64,000 nt of DNA from Pseudomonas sp. B21-015 (GTDB lineage: Bacteria; Pseudomonadota; Gammaproteobacteria; Pseudomonadales; Pseudomonadaceae), in assembly GCF_024749285.1 (NCBI RefSeq), contig NZ_CP087196.1, positions 434,001 through 498,000 of the forward strand. The letters are read 5' to 3'. Positions 9,002-17,889 of the stretch are shown here, one piece after another (positions within the stretch are counted from its first letter, which is position 1; each line of letters opens with the position of its first letter). Below the pieces are notes generated by a model. It had not been told where the DNA came from. It searched no databases and saw only the letters and a list, made by a program, of their open reading frames with translations. The position numbers and the translations under genes were made by a program.

Positions 9002-9673
9002 ATGGCCCCTCGGATCAAAACCAGCGAGCGCATCGTGCAGAACAGCCTGGAGCTGTTCAATCAACAGGGCGAGCGCAGTATCAGCACCAACCACATTGCT
9101 GCCCACATGGAGATTTCCCCGGGCAACCTGTACTACCACTTCCCCAACAAGCAGGCGATCATCGCCGTGTTGTTCAGTGAGTACGAAAACCTGGTGGACA
9201 GCTTTCTGCGCCCGCCCCAGGGGCGTGCCGCGACAGTCGAAGACAAGCGCTTCTACCTCAAGGAATTGCTCGCCGCCATGTGGCAATACCGGTTCCTGCA
9301 TCGCGACCTCGAGCATTTGCTCGACAGCGATCCCGAGCTGGCCGCCCGTTATCGGCGCTTTTCCCAGCGCTGCCTGATCCAGGGCACACACATCTACGCG
9401 GGCTTCGTCGAGGCCGGCATTCTGTGCATGGACAAGGTTCAGATCGAATCCCTGACCCTCAATGCCTGGATCATCCTCACCTCGTGGGTGCGTTTTCTGT
9501 GCACTACGCGGGAAAACTCCAACCATCTGAGCGAACAGGCCATGAAACGAGGCGTGTATCAGGTGCTGGTGCTGGAGGCCGGGTTCGTCACTGATCAATC
9601 TCGCGATGCGGTGAATGCACTGTTCGAAGAGTTTTATGTGCCGCTGGCCCAGGCGCTGGAAGAAGTGGGATAA
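9002..9673 (+). CDS. laoR: TetR-family regulator LaoR
   Basis: A 223-residue TetR-type repressor. The N-terminal helix-turn-helix reads ERIVQNSLELFNQQG and ISTNHIAAHMEISPGNLYYH (about 8-50), ending in the family signature YYHFPNKQAI. The C-terminal helical domain probably binds the inducer, perhaps a fatty alcohol, aldehyde or acyl derivative. It is divergent from laoCBA, and a palindrome lies over the laoC promoter in the 141-bp gap. sseA follows 45 bp downstream on the same strand. Confidence 0.85.
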   Translation: MAPRIKTSERIVQNSLELFNQQGERSISTNHIAAHMEISPGNLYYHFPNKQAIIAVLFSEYENLVDSFLRPPQGRAATVEDKRFYLKELLAAMWQYRFLHRDLEHLLDSDPELAARYRRFSQRCLIQGTHIYAGFVEAGILCMDKVQIESLTLNAWIILTSWVRFLCTTRENSNHLSEQAMKRGVYQVLVLEAGFVTDQSRDAVNALFEEFYVPLAQALEEVG

Positions 9674-9718
9674 AGAGTGCCGTAGGATTGCAGACAGACA
9701 ACATCACAGGAGCCCGTT

Positions 9719-10573
9719 ATGCCCATTGCGCAACTGATCAGCCCGCAAGCGTTGGACCTGAAAAAGGAGGCGCCGGGGCTGGTAATTCTGGATTGTCGTT
9801 TTGCCCTCGAAGACCCGGACTACGGTCAGCGCAGCTATTGCGAAGGTCATATCGCCGGGTCGAGTTTTGCCGATCTTGAGCGTGATTTGAGCGGGACAGT
9901 GGTCAAGGGTGTGACCGGGCGTCATCCGTTGCCTGAGCCCGAAAACCTGATCGAGCGTCTGCAGGCCTGGGGCATCAACGCCGACAGCGAGGTGGTTTTG
10001 TATGATGACGGTCCCGGCGCCTACGCGGCGCGGGCCTGGTGGTTGCTGGCCTGGCTGGGCAAGCGCGATGGCGTGTTCATACTCGATGGCGGGCTGAAAG
10101 CCTGGCATGCCGCCGGATTGCCCTTGAGTCTTGATGCGCCGTCGATCACCCGCGGTACCTTCACCGGGACGCCGGATGCTTCGCTGTTGCTCAGCGCCGA
10201 ACAGCTGCAGCAACGTCTCGGCCAGCCAGCGTTGACCTTGCTCGACGCCCGCGCCCTGCCGCGCTTCAAGGGCGAAGTGGAGCCGATCGATCCGATAGCC
10301 GGACACATCCCCGGCGCGCAATGTGCCGCGTTCACCGACAACCTGGGCAGTGACGGGCGTTTCCTGCCGGCCGATCAGCTCAAGCAACGGTTTGCTGCGA
10401 AGCTAGGTGTTCGTTCGCCGACGGAACTGGTCGCGTATTGCGGTTCTGGCGTGACGGCCTGCCACAACCTGTTCGCCCTGTGCCTGGCGGGTTATCCGTT
10501 GGGGTCGCTGTATGCCGGGTCGTGGAGTGAGTGGATCAACGATCCCGCACGAGGCGTCGCCACCGGCGAATGA
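9719..10573 (+). CDS. sseA: 3-mercaptopyruvate / thiosulfate sulfurtransferase SseA
   Basis: A 284-residue enzyme with two rhodanese domains. The first (about 10-135) lacks the catalytic cysteine. The second holds the active loop CGSGVTAC with Cys241, a sequence more typical of mercaptopyruvate than thiosulfate sulfurtransferases. It moves sulfur from 3-mercaptopyruvate to an acceptor in the cytoplasm. The ribosome-binding site ACAGGAGCC precedes the ATG. A REP doublet lies 12 bp after the stop. Confidence 0.92.
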   Translation: MPIAQLISPQALDLKKEAPGLVILDCRFALEDPDYGQRSYCEGHIAGSSFADLERDLSGTVVKGVTGRHPLPEPENLIERLQAWGINADSEVVLYDDGPGAYAARAWWLLAWLGKRDGVFILDGGLKAWHAAGLPLSLDAPSITRGTFTGTPDASLLLSAEQLQQRLGQPALTLLDARALPRFKGEVEPIDPIAGHIPGAQCAAFTDNLGSDGRFLPADQLKQRFAAKLGVRSPTELVAYCGSGVTACHNLFALCLAGYPLGSLYAGSWSEWINDPARGVATGE

Positions 10574-10584
10574 TCACCTCAATC

Positions 10585-10680
10585 CCCTGTGGGAGCGAGC
10601 TTGCTCGCGATGGGGCCATAACATTCAACGACGGTGGTGACTGTCCCGCCGCTATCGCGAGCAAGCTCGCTCCCACAGGG
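10585..10680. repeat. REP doublet
   Basis: CCTGTGGGAGCGAGCTTGCT and its inverse near 10650-10680 flank a variable centre. It lies just after sseA, between sseA and the convergent AraC remnant. Confidence 0.88.
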
Positions 10681-10704
10681 ATAATGGGTGTTTGTGAGGC
10701 CTCA

Positions 10705-10825
10705 TTAAACCTCAAGCACCTGCTGCGCACTGCAATACGCCCCCCGGTCCTACACCGTAAACCTGCTTGAACTGCCGACTCAGATGGCTCTGGTCGGCAA
10801 AACCTGGCTGATTCACCCTGACCGG
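10705..10825 (-). pseudogene. C-terminal remnant of an AraC-family regulator
   Basis: The minus strand encodes GFADQSHLSRQFKQVYGVGPG, the second helix-turn-helix of AraC-type activators. The reading then leaves frame at a run of six G on this strand. In the shifted frame it continues AYCSAQQVLEV and stops at 10705-10707, as an intact C-terminus would. No N-terminal part exists, because the YheT-like hydrolase gene ends only about 10 bp upstream. This is a truncated and frameshifted relic. Confidence 0.7.
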
Positions 10826-10835
10826 AGTCCATGGT

Positions 10836-11846
10836 TCAGGTGCGCCCCGTGGCGGCCAGCCATTGGGGAATGCGCCGCTCCAGGTAGTAACCCGGTTGCC
10901 TGAACGTGCCCTCGACGAAACCGACATGCCCACCCTTGGCCTGCAACTCGAATTGAGTGCTGGCGGACAATTCGTCGGCTTGCGGCAGGCTATGAGGAAA
11001 CACAAACGGGTCATCGGCCGCCTGGATAATCAGGGTCGGCGTGCGAATCTCTCCAAGGAAATAACGACTTGAGGCGCGGCGATAGTAATCCGCGGCATCG
11101 GCGAAACCGTTCAGAGGTGCGGTGACCCGGCCATCGAAATCCCAGAAGGTGCGCAAGTTCTCCAGCGAGCCCAGGGCTGCCAACGCCGCCAGGCCATCCT
11201 CATGTCCGTCATGCTGGAATTTGCGCTGCTTGTTCTTGATGTAGGCGACCATCTCACGCATGAAATGCGCTTGATAGAATTTGGAAAAACCCTGGCTGAT
11301 ACGATCGGCACACTGATCGAGGCGAAACGGCACCGACACTGCCACCGCGCCGAGCACACCGCTGTTGCTGCCGGTTTCGCCCAGATGCTTGAGCAATACG
11401 TTACCGCCCATGGAATAACCGACCGCATACAGCGGCGCGAGGGGGCGCAGGGTTCGCAAGTGTTTGATGGTTTCCGCCAGGTCTTCACTGGCCCCGGAAT
11501 GGTAGCTGCGCGGCAACAGATTGGGCTCGCCGGAGCAGCCTCGCCAGTTCAGCGCGACGCTGGCCCAACCCCGGGCGCCCAGCGCCTTTTGCATGCCGGC
11601 CACATAAGGCGAATTCGACGAACCGGTCAGGCCGTGCAATACCAGCACCAGCGGCGCATTCGCGCTGTGGGGGGCGTGCCAGTCCAGGTCAAGGAAGTCG
11701 CCGTCTTCAAGCCACAATCGTTCCCGCTCGCGCTCGATATGCGTGGTTTTGCGCCATAGCGGTCCCCACAAGGTTTGTAAGTGCGGATTGCCCAGGCCGT
11801 AGGCGGGCGTGAAGGCGGGGGTGAAACGTTCTGGCAGATGGGACAC
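10836..11846 (-). CDS. Alpha/beta hydrolase of the YheT family
   Basis: A 336-residue cytoplasmic alpha/beta-hydrolase. The oxyanion region reads VLHGLTGSSNSPYV and the nucleophile elbow GYSMGGN. The acid and base are in QAADDPFVFP and KGGHVGFVEG. The N-terminal signature NPHLQTLWGPLWRK is typical of the YheT/ABHD1-3 group, which are probable esterases of unknown natural substrate. The gene stands alone, 73 bp after rsmD, and may be transcribed with it. Its 3' end abuts the AraC relic. Confidence 0.88.
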   Translation of the reverse strand: MSHLPERFTPAFTPAYGLGNPHLQTLWGPLWRKTTHIERERERLWLEDGDFLDLDWHAPHSANAPLVLVLHGLTGSSNSPYVAGMQKALGARGWASVALNWRGCSGEPNLLPRSYHSGASEDLAETIKHLRTLRPLAPLYAVGYSMGGNVLLKHLGETGSNSGVLGAVAVSVPFRLDQCADRISQGFSKFYQAHFMREMVAYIKNKQRKFQHDGHEDGLAALAALGSLENLRTFWDFDGRVTAPLNGFADAADYYRRASSRYFLGEIRTPTLIIQAADDPFVFPHSLPQADELSASTQFELQAKGGHVGFVEGTFRQPGYYLERRIPQWLAATGRT

Positions 11847-11919
11847 GATTGCTCTCGATGCTGCGGTGCGTACCCGCAGCGTTAGCTGACGGAGCTTCGC
11901 ACCGTTTTCTCAGGCCGGA

Positions 11920-12528
11920 CTAGCCGGCGATCCCTGCCATACGTTGCCACAACGCGTAATACACTCGTCCGGATTTCTGCTCCCGATGCAGGCGCCAGTT
12001 TCCCGGCAAGCCAAGTATCGACGGTGCTGTTTCGCTTTCAGTGTAGACCCACGCATCGTCGGCCAGCCAATGACGCTCTTCGAGCAGAGTGCAAACGACT
12101 GGCAAAAGATTCTGATTGAACGGAGGGTCGAGAAATACCAGATCGAACGCCGTGGCCGGTTGGGTTTCCAGATAACGCAATGCGTCGGCAGTCTGTACCT
12201 GACCGGTGGTGCAGCGCAGGGTGCCCAGATGTTCTTTCAGGCTGGACACCGCGATGTTGCTGGCGTCCAGCGCCTGACCCATGGCCGCGCCACGGGACAA
12301 GGCTTCCAGAAACAACGCGCCACTGCCGGTAAACGGATCGAGCACCTTGGCCCCGGCGACGTAAGGCGCGAGCCAGTTGAACAGGGTTTCACGCACCCGG
12401 TCCGGGGTCGGCCGCAGGCCCGGAGCATCCGGGAAACTCAGGCGCCGGCTACGCCATTCGCCGCCGATGATGCGCAGTTGATTCACACCGTTATGGACGT
12501 TGTGAACAGGTTTTTTTGGACTGGCCAT
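11920..12528 (-). CDS. rsmD: 16S rRNA (guanine-966-N2) methyltransferase RsmD
   Basis: RsmD methylates N2 of G966 in 16S rRNA within the small subunit. The 202-residue protein has the SAM-binding motif VLDPFTGSGALFLEALSRGA and the catalytic motif DLVFLDPPFN. The ATG overlaps the stop codon of the upstream M16 gene (TAATG on the minus strand), so the two are probably translationally coupled. The arrangement of two M16 genes, rsmD and then the ftsYEX operon in the other direction is conserved in pseudomonads. Confidence 0.94.
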   Translation of the reverse strand: MASPKKPVHNVHNGVNQLRIIGGEWRSRRLSFPDAPGLRPTPDRVRETLFNWLAPYVAGAKVLDPFTGSGALFLEALSRGAAMGQALDASNIAVSSLKEHLGTLRCTTGQVQTADALRYLETQPATAFDLVFLDPPFNQNLLPVVCTLLEERHWLADDAWVYTESETAPSILGLPGNWRLHREQKSGRVYYALWQRMAGIAG

Positions 12529-14018
12529 TAATGCTCCGGAACCCCGAGCGGTTGCTCGGCAGGTTTATCAGTAGGGGCCGGTAACGGCTTTTGTGGCACG
12601 GTCGGGCCAGCGCTGACGATGACCAGTTTGTCCGTGCTCAGGTGTTTGTTCAGGGCGGTTTTGATTTGCTCGACGGTCAGGCTCTGGGACTGCTGCATGA
12701 AGTCCTCCAGGTAGCTCAACGGCAAGTTGTAGAAACCCATGGCGCCGAGCTGACCGACGATATCGGCGTTGCTGGCGGTGGACAGCGGGAAGCTGCCGGC
12801 CAGTTCGCGCTTGGCGTCATCGAGTTCTTTTTCGGTGGGGCCGGTTTTAAGGTAGTCGGCGAGCACATCCTGCACCAGTTTCAGCGTGCCTTCGCTCATC
12901 TCGGCGCGGGTTTGCAGATTGATCATGAACGGGCCGCGAACCTGCATCGGGCTGAAACCCGAATACACGCCGTAGGCCAGGCCGCGCTTCTCGCGCACTT
13001 CGCTCATCAACCGGGTGCCGAAACCACCGCCGCCAAGGATCTGATTGCCCATGGACAACGCCGCGTAATCCGGATCGTCACGGTCGATACCCAGTTGCGC
13101 GATCATCAGGTTGGTCTGCTTGGACGGAAACTCGATGTGACCGATGCTGGGCGTGGGGTCGGTCGGTTGTTCGATTTTCGCCAGGGCCGGGCCTTTGGGC
13201 AGGTCGGCGGATACTTGTGCGGCAACCGCCTCGGCCTCGGCGCGCGACAGGTCGCCCACCAGCGCAATCACTACGTTGCCAGCGGCGTAGGCTTTCTGAT
13301 GGAAGGCCCGCAACTGCGCCAGGGTGATCGGTGGAATGCTCTTCGCCGTGCCGTCACTGGAGTGCGCGTACGGGTGAGCGCCATACAAGCGATTCATCAG
13401 CTCCAGGCTGGCGAGTTTGCCGGGGTTTTGTTTCTGGTATTCGAAGCCGGCGAGCATCTGGTTTTTGATGCGGGCAAACGAATCGGCGGGGAAGGTCGGT
13501 TTGCCGACGACTTCAGCGAACAGCTTCAAGGCAGGCTCGCGTTTGTCCACGGCACTCAGGCTGCGCAAGGAGGCAAGCGCCATGTCTTTGTACGCGCCGT
13601 TGCCGAAGTCGGCGCCCAGGCCTTCGAAGCCCTGGGCGATAGCGCTGACATCTTTGCCGGCCACACCTTCGTTGAGCATGGCGTTGGTCAGCAGTGCCAG
13701 GCCGGGTGCATCGCCGTCCTGGCTGCTGCCGGCGGCGAAGATCAGGCGCATGTCGAACATCGGCAGCTCACGGGCTTCGACGAACAGCACCTTGGCGCCT
13801 TCGGCGGTGTTCCAGGTCTGCACGTTCAGCGAGCGATGGCTTGGGGCCTTGCCGTCGAGTTCGGCCAGCGATTGCAGCTTCTGGCTGGCCTTGGCTTTGT
13901 CGAGGGCTTCGCTGGCGTTGGACTCGTCGGGTTTGGACAAATAGAAGGCGGCAGACCCGATCAGTGCGACAGCGATCAGGCCGATCAGGGCCAGACGCGA
14001 TTTTTTACGCTCACTCAT
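12528..14018 (-). CDS. M16 peptidase homologue lacking the zinc motif
   Basis: A 496-residue envelope protein with an N-terminal signal anchor (LALIGLIAVALIGSAAFYL) and two M16 halves. The usual HxxEH is absent: the equivalent segment reads GSSQDGDAPGLALLTNAM. The protein is therefore probably the non-catalytic half of a heterodimer, as with other M16B pairs. The C-terminal half keeps the R-Y-type closing region (REKRGLAYGVYSG). The start MSERKKSR at 14018 overlaps the end of the active partner by 8 bp. The cluster suggests a periplasmic processing or degradation role. Confidence 0.87.
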   Translation of the reverse strand: MSERKKSRLALIGLIAVALIGSAAFYLSKPDESNASEALDKAKASQKLQSLAELDGKAPSHRSLNVQTWNTAEGAKVLFVEARELPMFDMRLIFAAGSSQDGDAPGLALLTNAMLNEGVAGKDVSAIAQGFEGLGADFGNGAYKDMALASLRSLSAVDKREPALKLFAEVVGKPTFPADSFARIKNQMLAGFEYQKQNPGKLASLELMNRLYGAHPYAHSSDGTAKSIPPITLAQLRAFHQKAYAAGNVVIALVGDLSRAEAEAVAAQVSADLPKGPALAKIEQPTDPTPSIGHIEFPSKQTNLMIAQLGIDRDDPDYAALSMGNQILGGGGFGTRLMSEVREKRGLAYGVYSGFSPMQVRGPFMINLQTRAEMSEGTLKLVQDVLADYLKTGPTEKELDDAKRELAGSFPLSTASNADIVGQLGAMGFYNLPLSYLEDFMQQSQSLTVEQIKTALNKHLSTDKLVIVSAGPTVPQKPLPAPTDKPAEQPLGVPEH

Positions 14019-15366
14019 GAGTCGTCTCCTGTGGCAGTACATGGGCGACGCTGAGACGTTCGCGGGTGAAATACAGCTTGGCGGCCTTCTGGATGTCTTG
14101 CGGGGTCACGCTTTCCAGGTCGGCGAGTTCGGTGTCCATCAGTTTCCAGGACAGCCCGACGGTTTCCAGTTGGCCGATGGCGGTGGCCTGACTGGTGATC
14201 GAGTCACGCTCGTAGACCAGACCGGCAATGACCTGTGCTCGCACGCGCTCCAGCTCTTCGGTGGACGGCGCAGTGGTTTTCAGCTGTTCGAGCAGTTTCC
14301 ACAACCCGGCTTCAGCCTGGGCCATGGTTTTCTTCTTCTGGGTGTTCGGCGTGGCCGACAACGTGAACAGACTGTCGCCACGGGTGTAGGCGTCGTAGCT
14401 CGACGAACCGCCGGACACCAGTTCTTCGCCGCGCTCCAGTTGCGTCGGGATGCGGCCGCTGTAGCCGCCGTCGAGCAGGGCGGAAATCAAGCGCAGGGCG
14501 TTGACCGACTGTTTGTCTGCGGCGGTGGCGATGCTCGGCACGTTGAAGGCCAGCATCAGGCTGGGCAATTGGGTTTGTACATGCAGGGTTATCTTGCGTT
14601 CGCCAGGCTCAGCCAGCTCCAGCGGGATTTTCGCCGGTGGCACGTCGCGCTTGGCGATTGGGCCGAAGTAGCGCTGGGCGAGGGTTTTGACTTCGTCCGG
14701 GGTCACATCACCGACCACCACCAGGGTGGCGTTGTTCGGCACATACCAGGACTGGTACCAGTGGCGCAGTTCTTCGATCTTCATGCGGTCGAGGTCCGCC
14801 ATCCAGCCGATGGTCGGCGTGTGATAGCCGCTGGCGGGGTAGGCCATGGCCATGAAGCGTTCGTAGGCTTTGGACATCGGCTTGTCGTCGGTGCGCAAGC
14901 GACGTTCTTCTTTGATCACCTCGATCTCGCGGGCGAACTCGTCGGCCGGCAGGCGCAGGTTGGCCATGCGGTCGGCTTCCAGTTCGAAGGCCACGCCCAG
15001 ACGGTCGCGGGCCAGCACCTGGTAATACGCGGTGAAGTCGTCGCTGGTGAAGGCGTTCTCTTCGGCGCCGAGGTCGCGCAGGATCAGCGAGGCTTCGCCG
15101 GGGCCGACTTTCTCGCTGCCCTTGAACATCATGTGTTCCAGCGCGTGGGACAACCCGGTCTGGCCCGGGGTCTCGTAGCTGGAGCCGACCTTGTACCAGA
15201 TCTGGGAAACGACGACCGGCGCACGATGGTCTTCGCGCACGACAACCTTCAGGCCGTTGTCGAGGGTGAATTCGTGGGTCGGTTGTGGATCGGCAGCCAG
15301 GGCCGAGAGGGGCAGACAAACTGTGCTGAGCAGCAGGCCTGCAGCGCGGCGGGCTAGAGCATTCAT
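14011..15366 (-). CDS. M16 zinc peptidase, catalytic partner
   Basis: A 451-residue exported metallopeptidase. The signal peptide is MNALARRAAGLLLSTVCLPLSALA. The inverted zinc motif is present in SHALEHMMFKG, and the distal glutamate in AFELEADRM about 75 residues later. It should cut peptides or partly unfolded proteins in the periplasm, together with the inactive homologue encoded immediately downstream. An 8-bp overlap (ATGAGTGA) couples the two genes. Confidence 0.9.
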   Translation of the reverse strand: MNALARRAAGLLLSTVCLPLSALAADPQPTHEFTLDNGLKVVVREDHRAPVVVSQIWYKVGSSYETPGQTGLSHALEHMMFKGSEKVGPGEASLILRDLGAEENAFTSDDFTAYYQVLARDRLGVAFELEADRMANLRLPADEFAREIEVIKEERRLRTDDKPMSKAYERFMAMAYPASGYHTPTIGWMADLDRMKIEELRHWYQSWYVPNNATLVVVGDVTPDEVKTLAQRYFGPIAKRDVPPAKIPLELAEPGERKITLHVQTQLPSLMLAFNVPSIATAADKQSVNALRLISALLDGGYSGRIPTQLERGEELVSGGSSSYDAYTRGDSLFTLSATPNTQKKKTMAQAEAGLWKLLEQLKTTAPSTEELERVRAQVIAGLVYERDSITSQATAIGQLETVGLSWKLMDTELADLESVTPQDIQKAAKLYFTRERLSVAHVLPQETTHE

Positions 15367-15709
15367 TCGTTTTTAAACCTGTTGGGCTGCCCGCTTGGTC
15401 TTAGCGTCGGCGGGCGAGAGGGTGCTAGGATACTGATCCGTTTTACTGGCGGCCACGCCTATCAAGCCTTGGTGTTTGATCAGGTTGTATGGGTTTGCGG
15501 CAGAAGACTGAGGTTTATCAACTAAACTCTGCTTTTTCGCCGATTTTGCCGCTTCAGTCCTTCGTGAAATCGTTTCTGTGAGGTGCCGTTCGCACCTCGA
15601 CAAAATGTTGCGCGTGAACAAGCTGGATGAATCGCAGTCTGTTCTGCATCGAATTATTTATTGCCGAGGCGCCCTTTGGCGCGTCGCTACCGTGAGATAG
15701 CCGTCCTCC
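15367..15709. other. Divergent intergenic region between the M16 pair and ftsY
   Basis: No convincing gene is seen in these 343 bp. A hairpin with a 7-bp stem (GAGGTGC 15580-15586, GCACCTC 15592-15598) and a weaker one around 15668-15684 lie in what should be the ftsY leader. Promoters for both sides must be here, but no clear -35/-10 pair stands out. Confidence 0.5.
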
Positions 15710-17221
15710 ATGTTTGGTTCCAACGACGACAAGAAGACCCCAGCTGCGGCTGGCGAGAAGAAAAGCCTGTTCGGATGGCTGCGCAAAAAGCCGCAGGAGC
15801 CCGTTGTCGAACAGCCACAGCCACTTTCTGAGTCAGCACCAGCGCCGGTTATAGAGCAAAAGCCTGCGCCGATTGCCGAGCCGGCGCTACAACCTGCGGC
15901 CGTGCGTGCAACTGAAACCGAAGTCGCGGCCCCATTGCCGCTGACGCCAGTGGCCGCGCCGTGGCTGACATTGCCGGTAGCGGAAGAACCGGTGGCGTTG
16001 GTCGAAGATGAGCAAGCGCCTCACATCACGCCACCAATTCCGGCCCCGACCGCGTTTGCTCCTGAGCCGGTTCGGGCGCCAGTGGTTGAACCGGCAGGCG
16101 TTGCGCCCGTGTTCGTAGCCGAACCTGCGCCGGTTGTTCCAGAACCTGTAGTACCAGCATTTGTCGCTCCAGTTGCTCCAGTTGCTCAAGCGCCAGAACC
16201 GGCACCAGCACCAGCCATCGCTCCTGTTGCCGCCATACCGGTTGCGCCCGTCGAAACCCCGGCCGAGCCTGTGCGTACCGAAGAGACCAAGGCCGGTTTC
16301 TTCGCCCGTCTCAAGCAAGGCCTGTCCAAGACCAGCGCCAGCATTGGCGAGGGCATGGCCAGCCTGTTCCTCGGCAAGAAAATCATCGACGACGAGCTGC
16401 TCGAAGACATCGAAACCCGTCTGCTGACCGCCGATGTCGGCGTCGAAGCGACGTCGGTGATCATTCAGCGCCTGACTCAGAAAGTCGCCCGCAAAGAACT
16501 GGCCGATGCCGATGCGCTGTACAAATCCCTGCAAGCCGAGCTGGCAGCGATGCTCAAACCCGTCGAACAGCCGCTGAAAATCACCTCACAGAGCAAGCCA
16601 TTCGTGATTCTGGTGGTGGGCGTCAACGGCGCCGGCAAGACCACCACCATCGGCAAACTGGCGAAGAAGCTGCAACTGGAAGGCAAGAAAGTCATGCTCG
16701 CCGCCGGTGACACCTTCCGCGCCGCCGCGGTCGAGCAATTGCAGGTCTGGGGCGAGCGCAACAAGATTCCGGTCATCGCCCAGCACACCGGCGCCGACTC
16801 CGCTTCGGTGATCTTCGACGCCGTGCAGGCCGCCAAGGCCCGGGGCATCGACGTGCTGATCGCCGACACCGCTGGTCGCCTGCACACCAAAGACAACTTG
16901 ATGGAAGAACTGAAAAAGGTTCGCCGGGTGATCGGCAAGCTCGATGCCGACGCACCCCATGAGGTGCTGTTGGTGCTCGACGCCGGTACCGGCCAGAACG
17001 CCATCAACCAGGCCAAGCAATTCAACCAGACCGTCGAACTGACCGGCCTGGCGCTGACCAAGCTCGACGGCACCGCCAAGGGTGGGGTGATTTTTGCCCT
17101 GGCCAAGCAGTTTGGCTTGCCGATTCGCTATATCGGCGTCGGTGAAGGCATCGACGATTTGCGTACTTTTGAAGCAGAACCCTTTGTCCAGGCATTGTTT
17201 GCCGAGCGGGAGCGTTCATGA
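15710..17221 (+). CDS. ftsY: Signal recognition particle receptor FtsY
   Basis: FtsY is the membrane-associated GTPase that receives ribosome-SRP complexes and hands nascent membrane proteins to SecYEG. Of 503 residues, about 1-190 are an acidic, Pro/Ala/Val/Glu-rich extension. The NG domain follows ([15 protein letters not shown] onward), with the P-loop [10 protein letters not shown] at about 302-312, DTAGR, and the [10 protein letters not shown] guanine-specificity motif. It is first in ftsY-ftsE-ftsX, with a 4-bp ATGA overlap to ftsE. Confidence 0.97.
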   Translation: MFGSNDDKKTPAAAGEKKSLFGWLRKKPQEPVVEQPQPLSESAPAPVIEQKPAPIAEPALQPAAVRATETEVAAPLPLTPVAAPWLTLPVAEEPVALVEDEQAPHITPPIPAPTAFAPEPVRAPVVEPAGVAPVFVAEPAPVVPEPVVPAFVAPVAPVAQAPEPAPAPAIAPVAAIPVAPVETPAEPVRTEETKAGFFARLKQGLSKTSASIGEGMASLFLGKKIIDDELLEDIETRLLTADVGVEATSVIIQRLTQKVARKELADADALYKSLQAELAAMLKPVEQPLKITSQSKPFVILVVGVNGAGKTTTIGKLAKKLQLEGKKVMLAAGDTFRAAAVEQLQVWGERNKIPVIAQHTGADSASVIFDAVQAAKARGIDVLIADTAGRLHTKDNLMEELKKVRRVIGKLDADAPHEVLLVLDAGTGQNAINQAKQFNQTVELTGLALTKLDGTAKGGVIFALAKQFGLPIRYIGVGEGIDDLRTFEAEPFVQALFAERERS

Positions 17222-17889
17222 TTCGTTTCGAACAGGTCGGTAAACGCTACCCGAACGGTCACGTCGGCTTGCATGAGCTGAGCTTTCGAGTCCGTCGGGG
17301 TGAATTCTTGTTTGTCACCGGCCATTCCGGCGCCGGTAAAAGCACCTTGTTGCGGCTGCTGCTGGCCATGGAGCGTCCGACCACCGGCAAATTGCTGCTG
17401 GCAGGGCAAGACCTGGGCACCATCAGCAACGCGCAGATTCCGTTCCTGCGTCGGCAGATCGGCGTGGTGTTCCAGAACCACCAGTTGCTGTTCGATCGCA
17501 CGGTATTCAATAACGTCGCGTTGCCGTTGCAGATCCTTGGCCTGTCCAAGGCCGAAGTTGCCAAGCGTGTGGACTCAGCCCTGGAACGCGTGGCGCTCTC
17601 GGACAAAACCGATCTCTACCCCGGCGACCTGTCCACCGGCCAGCAACAGCGCGTCGGCATCGCTCGCGCCATCGTTCACCGCCCGGCCTTGCTGCTGGCG
17701 GATGAACCGACCGGTAACCTCGACCCGCGTCTGGCGGCGGAAATCATGGGTGTGTTCGAAGATATCAACCGTCTGGGCACCAGCGTGCTGATCGCCAGTC
17801 ACGACCTGGCGCTGATAGCTCGCATGCGTCACCGCATGCTGACCCTGCAGCGTGGCCGATTGATCGGCGACGGGGAGGCTGGCGTATGA
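17218..17889 (+). CDS. ftsE: Cell division ATP-binding protein FtsE
   Basis: FtsE is the ATPase of the FtsEX complex, which at the septum drives activation of peptidoglycan amidases. The 223 residues contain the Walker A motif GHSGAGKST (about 36-44), the ABC signature LSTGQQQR, and Walker B LLLADEPTGNLD followed by the H-loop SHD. It overlaps ftsY and ftsX by 4 bp at each end, so the three are coupled. Confidence 0.97.
   Translation: MIRFEQVGKRYPNGHVGLHELSFRVRRGEFLFVTGHSGAGKSTLLRLLLAMERPTTGKLLLAGQDLGTISNAQIPFLRRQIGVVFQNHQLLFDRTVFNNVALPLQILGLSKAEVAKRVDSALERVALSDKTDLYPGDLSTGQQQRVGIARAIVHRPALLLADEPTGNLDPRLAAEIMGVFEDINRLGTSVLIASHDLALIARMRHRMLTLQRGRLIGDGEAGV

Noticed and set aside
15373..15621. 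82-codon minus-strand frame before ftsY
   Set aside because: No ribosome-binding site, no motif, and it lies in the divergent promoter region; composition does not suggest a protein.
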